Of a DNA stretch of 64,000 nucleotides, positions 62,541 through 64,000 are shown piece after piece. The notes under the pieces were generated by a model, which did no database searches, was not told where the DNA came from, and saw only the letters and a list, made by a program, of their open reading frames with translations. Numbering within the stretch: the first letter of the stretch is position 1; the number at the start of each line of letters is the position of its first letter. Origin of the DNA: ZC4RG35 sp964388105. GTDB lineage: Bacteria > Actinomycetota > Acidimicrobiia > Spongiisociales > ZC4RG35. Where the stretch lies: contig CAYLYQ010000004.1 in assembly GCA_964388105.1 (NCBI GenBank), forward strand, positions 1 to 64,000, written 5' to 3'. The position numbers and the translations under genes are program-made.

Positions 62541-62552
62541 CGAGTCAGGCTA
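62541..62552 (-). promoter_or_regulatory. Leaderless promoter -10 box for pafA
   Basis: TAGCCT (62552-62547) on the minus strand, 6 nt, then ATG 62540. It lets pafA be transcribed apart from prcBA. Confidence 0.62.
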
Positions 62553-62560
62553 CAGCTTGA

Positions 62561-62672
62561 GTACTCCGTACTCCGTATGCGCGGTGAGCTGGAGACGCGG
62601 GGCGGTTCACTCGTCCCAGGCCGGGTGCGCGTACGGCGTACTTGAGGGAGCGAAGCGACCGGTACGGAGTAC
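62561..62672. repeat. Nested inverted repeat between prcA and pafA
   Basis: GTACTCCGTAC (62561-62571) is repeated in inverted form as GTACGGAGTAC (62662-62672). A second, imperfect pair lies inside: 62568-62582 with 62627-62641 (13 of 15 match). The 112-bp element may fold as a long hairpin. I see no ORF or known family; a REP- or MITE-like repeat is possible. Confidence 0.6.
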
Positions 62673-62684
62673 AACTCTGCGGCG

Positions 62685-63347
62685 TCAGCCGGCGAGATCG
62701 GCGGGATCGACGCGGCGGAAGGTCCGTCGCCCCGCCGTCTGGTCGAGCACCGCCACCTCCCACCCTTCGGATTCACGGCCTTCAACGCGATGGAAGGCCT
62801 CCTGGCCGGCGGCGAACGCCTCCGGGAGGCTCATCCCTTCCCTCCAGAGCTCGGCCAGGGCTTCGGTGAGCTGCTCGGCTTTGCCCCCGATGGCGACATA
62901 ACGCCGCTCGTCGTAGAGCGTCCCGTCGTAGGTGATCCTGAAGAGCCGATGCCCTCCTTCGGGAGAGAGCTCGGTGATCAGGATCTCGACCTCGAAGGGC
63001 TTGGGATCGCGGGTGAAGATCATGCCGAGTGTCTGGGAGAAGGCGGTGGCCAGTCCCATCGCCGTGACGTCGTCCCGGCTGTAGAGGTATCCCATGAGGT
63101 CGGCCTGGCGGATGCCCGCCTTGCGCAGGGTCTCGAACTCGTTGTACTTCCCGACCCCGGCGAATGCGATCCGGTCGTACATCTCGGAGATCTTGCGCAG
63201 GGCGGTCGACGGGTTCTCGGCGATCATCAGGATGCCGTCGGCGTAGTCGAGGGCCACGAGCGACCTGCCCCGGGCAATCCCCTTCCTGGCGAACTCGGCC
63301 TTGTCGCGGACGAGCTGTTCCGGTGCGACGTAGAACGGGATGGTCAT
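62685..63347 (-). CDS. prcA: Proteasome alpha subunit
   Basis: 220 aa. MTIPFYVAPEQLVRDKAEFARKGIARGRS is the alpha-type N-terminus (Y-x-x-E-Q, gate-forming), with IMIAENPS-like strand, RKISEMYDRIAFAGVGKYNEFE and RQADLMGYLYSRDDVTAMGLA. The C-terminus is shorter than in mycobacteria. The ATG overlaps the prcB stop (ATGA). Confidence 0.95.
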   Translation of the reverse strand: MTIPFYVAPEQLVRDKAEFARKGIARGRSLVALDYADGILMIAENPSTALRKISEMYDRIAFAGVGKYNEFETLRKAGIRQADLMGYLYSRDDVTAMGLATAFSQTLGMIFTRDPKPFEVEILITELSPEGGHRLFRITYDGTLYDERRYVAIGGKAEQLTEALAELWREGMSLPEAFAAGQEAFHRVEGRESEGWEVAVLDQTAGRRTFRRVDPADLAG

Positions 63348-64000
63348 CGGATCGACTCCACGGCTCGTTGGGCGTACGGGAGAATGGTGGCTTCGTCCAG
63401 CTCGATGAGGCCGTCGGCCCCGATGAGCACGACATTCGGCAGGATTCCCCTCAGGAGGTCCGGGCCGCCGGTGGCGGTGTCCTCCTGCGAGGCCGCGACC
63501 AGCGCGTGGACCGCCAGTTCGGCCGCTTCCTCGGCCGTCATGCCGGGGCGGAAGCTGGTCCGCAGATAGGACTTGGCGAGACGCGCGCCCGAGCCCGTGC
63601 TGGCGAAGTCGGTCTCCTCGTAGCGGCCGCCGATGGCGTCGAAGCTGAACACTCGCCCGACCTCGGCGATCTCGTCATAGCCGGCGAACAGCGGCACGAC
63701 CACGAGTCCCTGCATGGCGAGTGGAAGCTGGCTCCGCACCAGCCGCGCCAGGAACGAGGCCTTTCCCTCCAGGGAGAGAGCGACGCCTTCGATCTTCTCG
63801 TAATGCTCGAGCTCGACCTGGAAGAGACGGACCATGTCGATGGCGAGGCCGGCGATGCCGGCGATGGCGATGGCCGAGGTGCGGTCGGCAGGGAAGACTT
63901 TTCGGATCCGGCGGTGGGCGACCAGATGGCCCTCGGTGGCTCGGCGATCGCCCGCCATCACCACTCCCCCGGCGTACTGGGCCGCGAGCACCGTGGTCCC
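63344..64000 (-). CDS. prcB: Proteasome beta subunit, 5' end outside window
   Basis: At the window edge the frame reads G-T-T-V-L-A-A-Q-Y; the first Thr (codon 63997-63995) is the expected catalytic Thr1 freed by removal of the propeptide. VVMAGDRRATEG, the Lys in RKVFPADRT region, and ATGGPDLLRGI are conserved. The GTG at 63991 is internal, not a start. The propeptide and true start lie beyond 64000. Confidence 0.95.
   Translation of the reverse strand, partial: GTTVLAAQYAGGVVMAGDRRATEGHLVAHRRIRKVFPADRTSAIAIAGIAGLAIDMVRLFQVELEHYEKIEGVALSLEGKASFLARLVRSQLPLAMQGLVVVPLFAGYDEIAEVGRVFSFDAIGGRYEETDFASTGSGARLAKSYLRTSFRPGMTAEEAAELAVHALVAASQEDTATGGPDLLRGILPNVVLIGADGLIELDEATILPYAQRAVESIR

Noticed and set aside
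62541..62684. A pup gene between prcA and pafA
   Set aside because: The 144-bp gap has no frame with the Pup C-terminal pattern (GGQ or GGE end). Pup is expected upstream of prcB, beyond the window.

Overview
The window is a 64 kb piece of a high-GC actinobacterial chromosome. The evidence is the bacterial (Pup) proteasome cluster prcB-prcA-pafA-pafB-pafC, a DUF4193 protein, a GarA/GcvH/MerR/DUF151 block, and long stretches that follow the gene order I remember from Mycobacterium tuberculosis: xerD-scpA-scpB-rluB-cmk-der, HAD-small ORF-tlyA-nadK-recN-pyrG, and pafABC-tatA-tatC-helY. The gaps in that order, the rRNA sequence and the Thr-rich secreted-protein linkers suggest a deep-branching class such as Acidimicrobiia rather than a mycobacterium. 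That placement is an inference. Three runs of exactly 100 N (54765-54864, 59359-59458, 61082-61181) show that this is a scaffold, so true distances at the right end are unknown.

Layout. 1-4771: the 3' part of an rRNA operon (16S 3' end, spacer without tRNA, 23S, 5S, terminator). The 23S gene is split in helix 69 by a 744-bp group I intron that encodes a LAGLIDADG endonuclease. 4787-8031: a TPR protein, an SSB-like protein, SURF1, YbaK and a methyltransferase. 8032-9829: a thioredoxin with a His-rich tail, a cell-wall amidase lipoprotein and a small membrane protein. 9791-16427 (minus): a tight run yqgE-rnhB-acnX(L)-acnX(S)-PAS kinase-galE-pgm. 16478-18564 (plus): add-tdh. 18561-25784 (minus): glycine-cleavage and regulator genes (gcvH, garA, MerR, dacA, hpt, DUF151, MerR, a nuclease-like protein, gcvT, a lipase). 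25792-28955: an orphan substrate-binding protein and a divergent lipoprotein. 29035-32685: tRNA-Pro, an ABC exporter and a divergent two-component system. 32686-46402 (minus): housekeeping genes for GTPase, isoprenoid, nucleotide, shikimate, chromosome segregation and recombination functions. 46399-54468 (minus): tlyA, a large cyclase/STAND/TPR regulator, HAD, M20, Nudix, GNAT, a Ppm-like glycosyltransferase and DUF4193. 54513-64000 (minus): lipid kinase, helY, tatC, tatA, Zn-ribbon, pafC, pafB, pafA, prcA and prcB (5' end cut by the window).

Expression style. Almost all adjacent same-strand genes overlap by NTGA or TGATG, and all four NTGA types occur, including CTGA. Many genes that start a transcription unit have a TANNNT hexamer exactly 6 nt before ATG/GTG and no Shine-Dalgarno, which points to leaderless mRNAs. 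Genes with a clear GGAGG are the minority.

The most distinctive items are the 23S intron, whose P1 helix contains the 23S nucleotide expected to be methylated by the TlyA encoded in the same window; the leaderless promoter set; the split aconitase X in an RNase HII operon; the cyclase/STAND gene wedged into the conserved tlyA locus; and a small PD-(D/E)XK-like protein with a CTG start.
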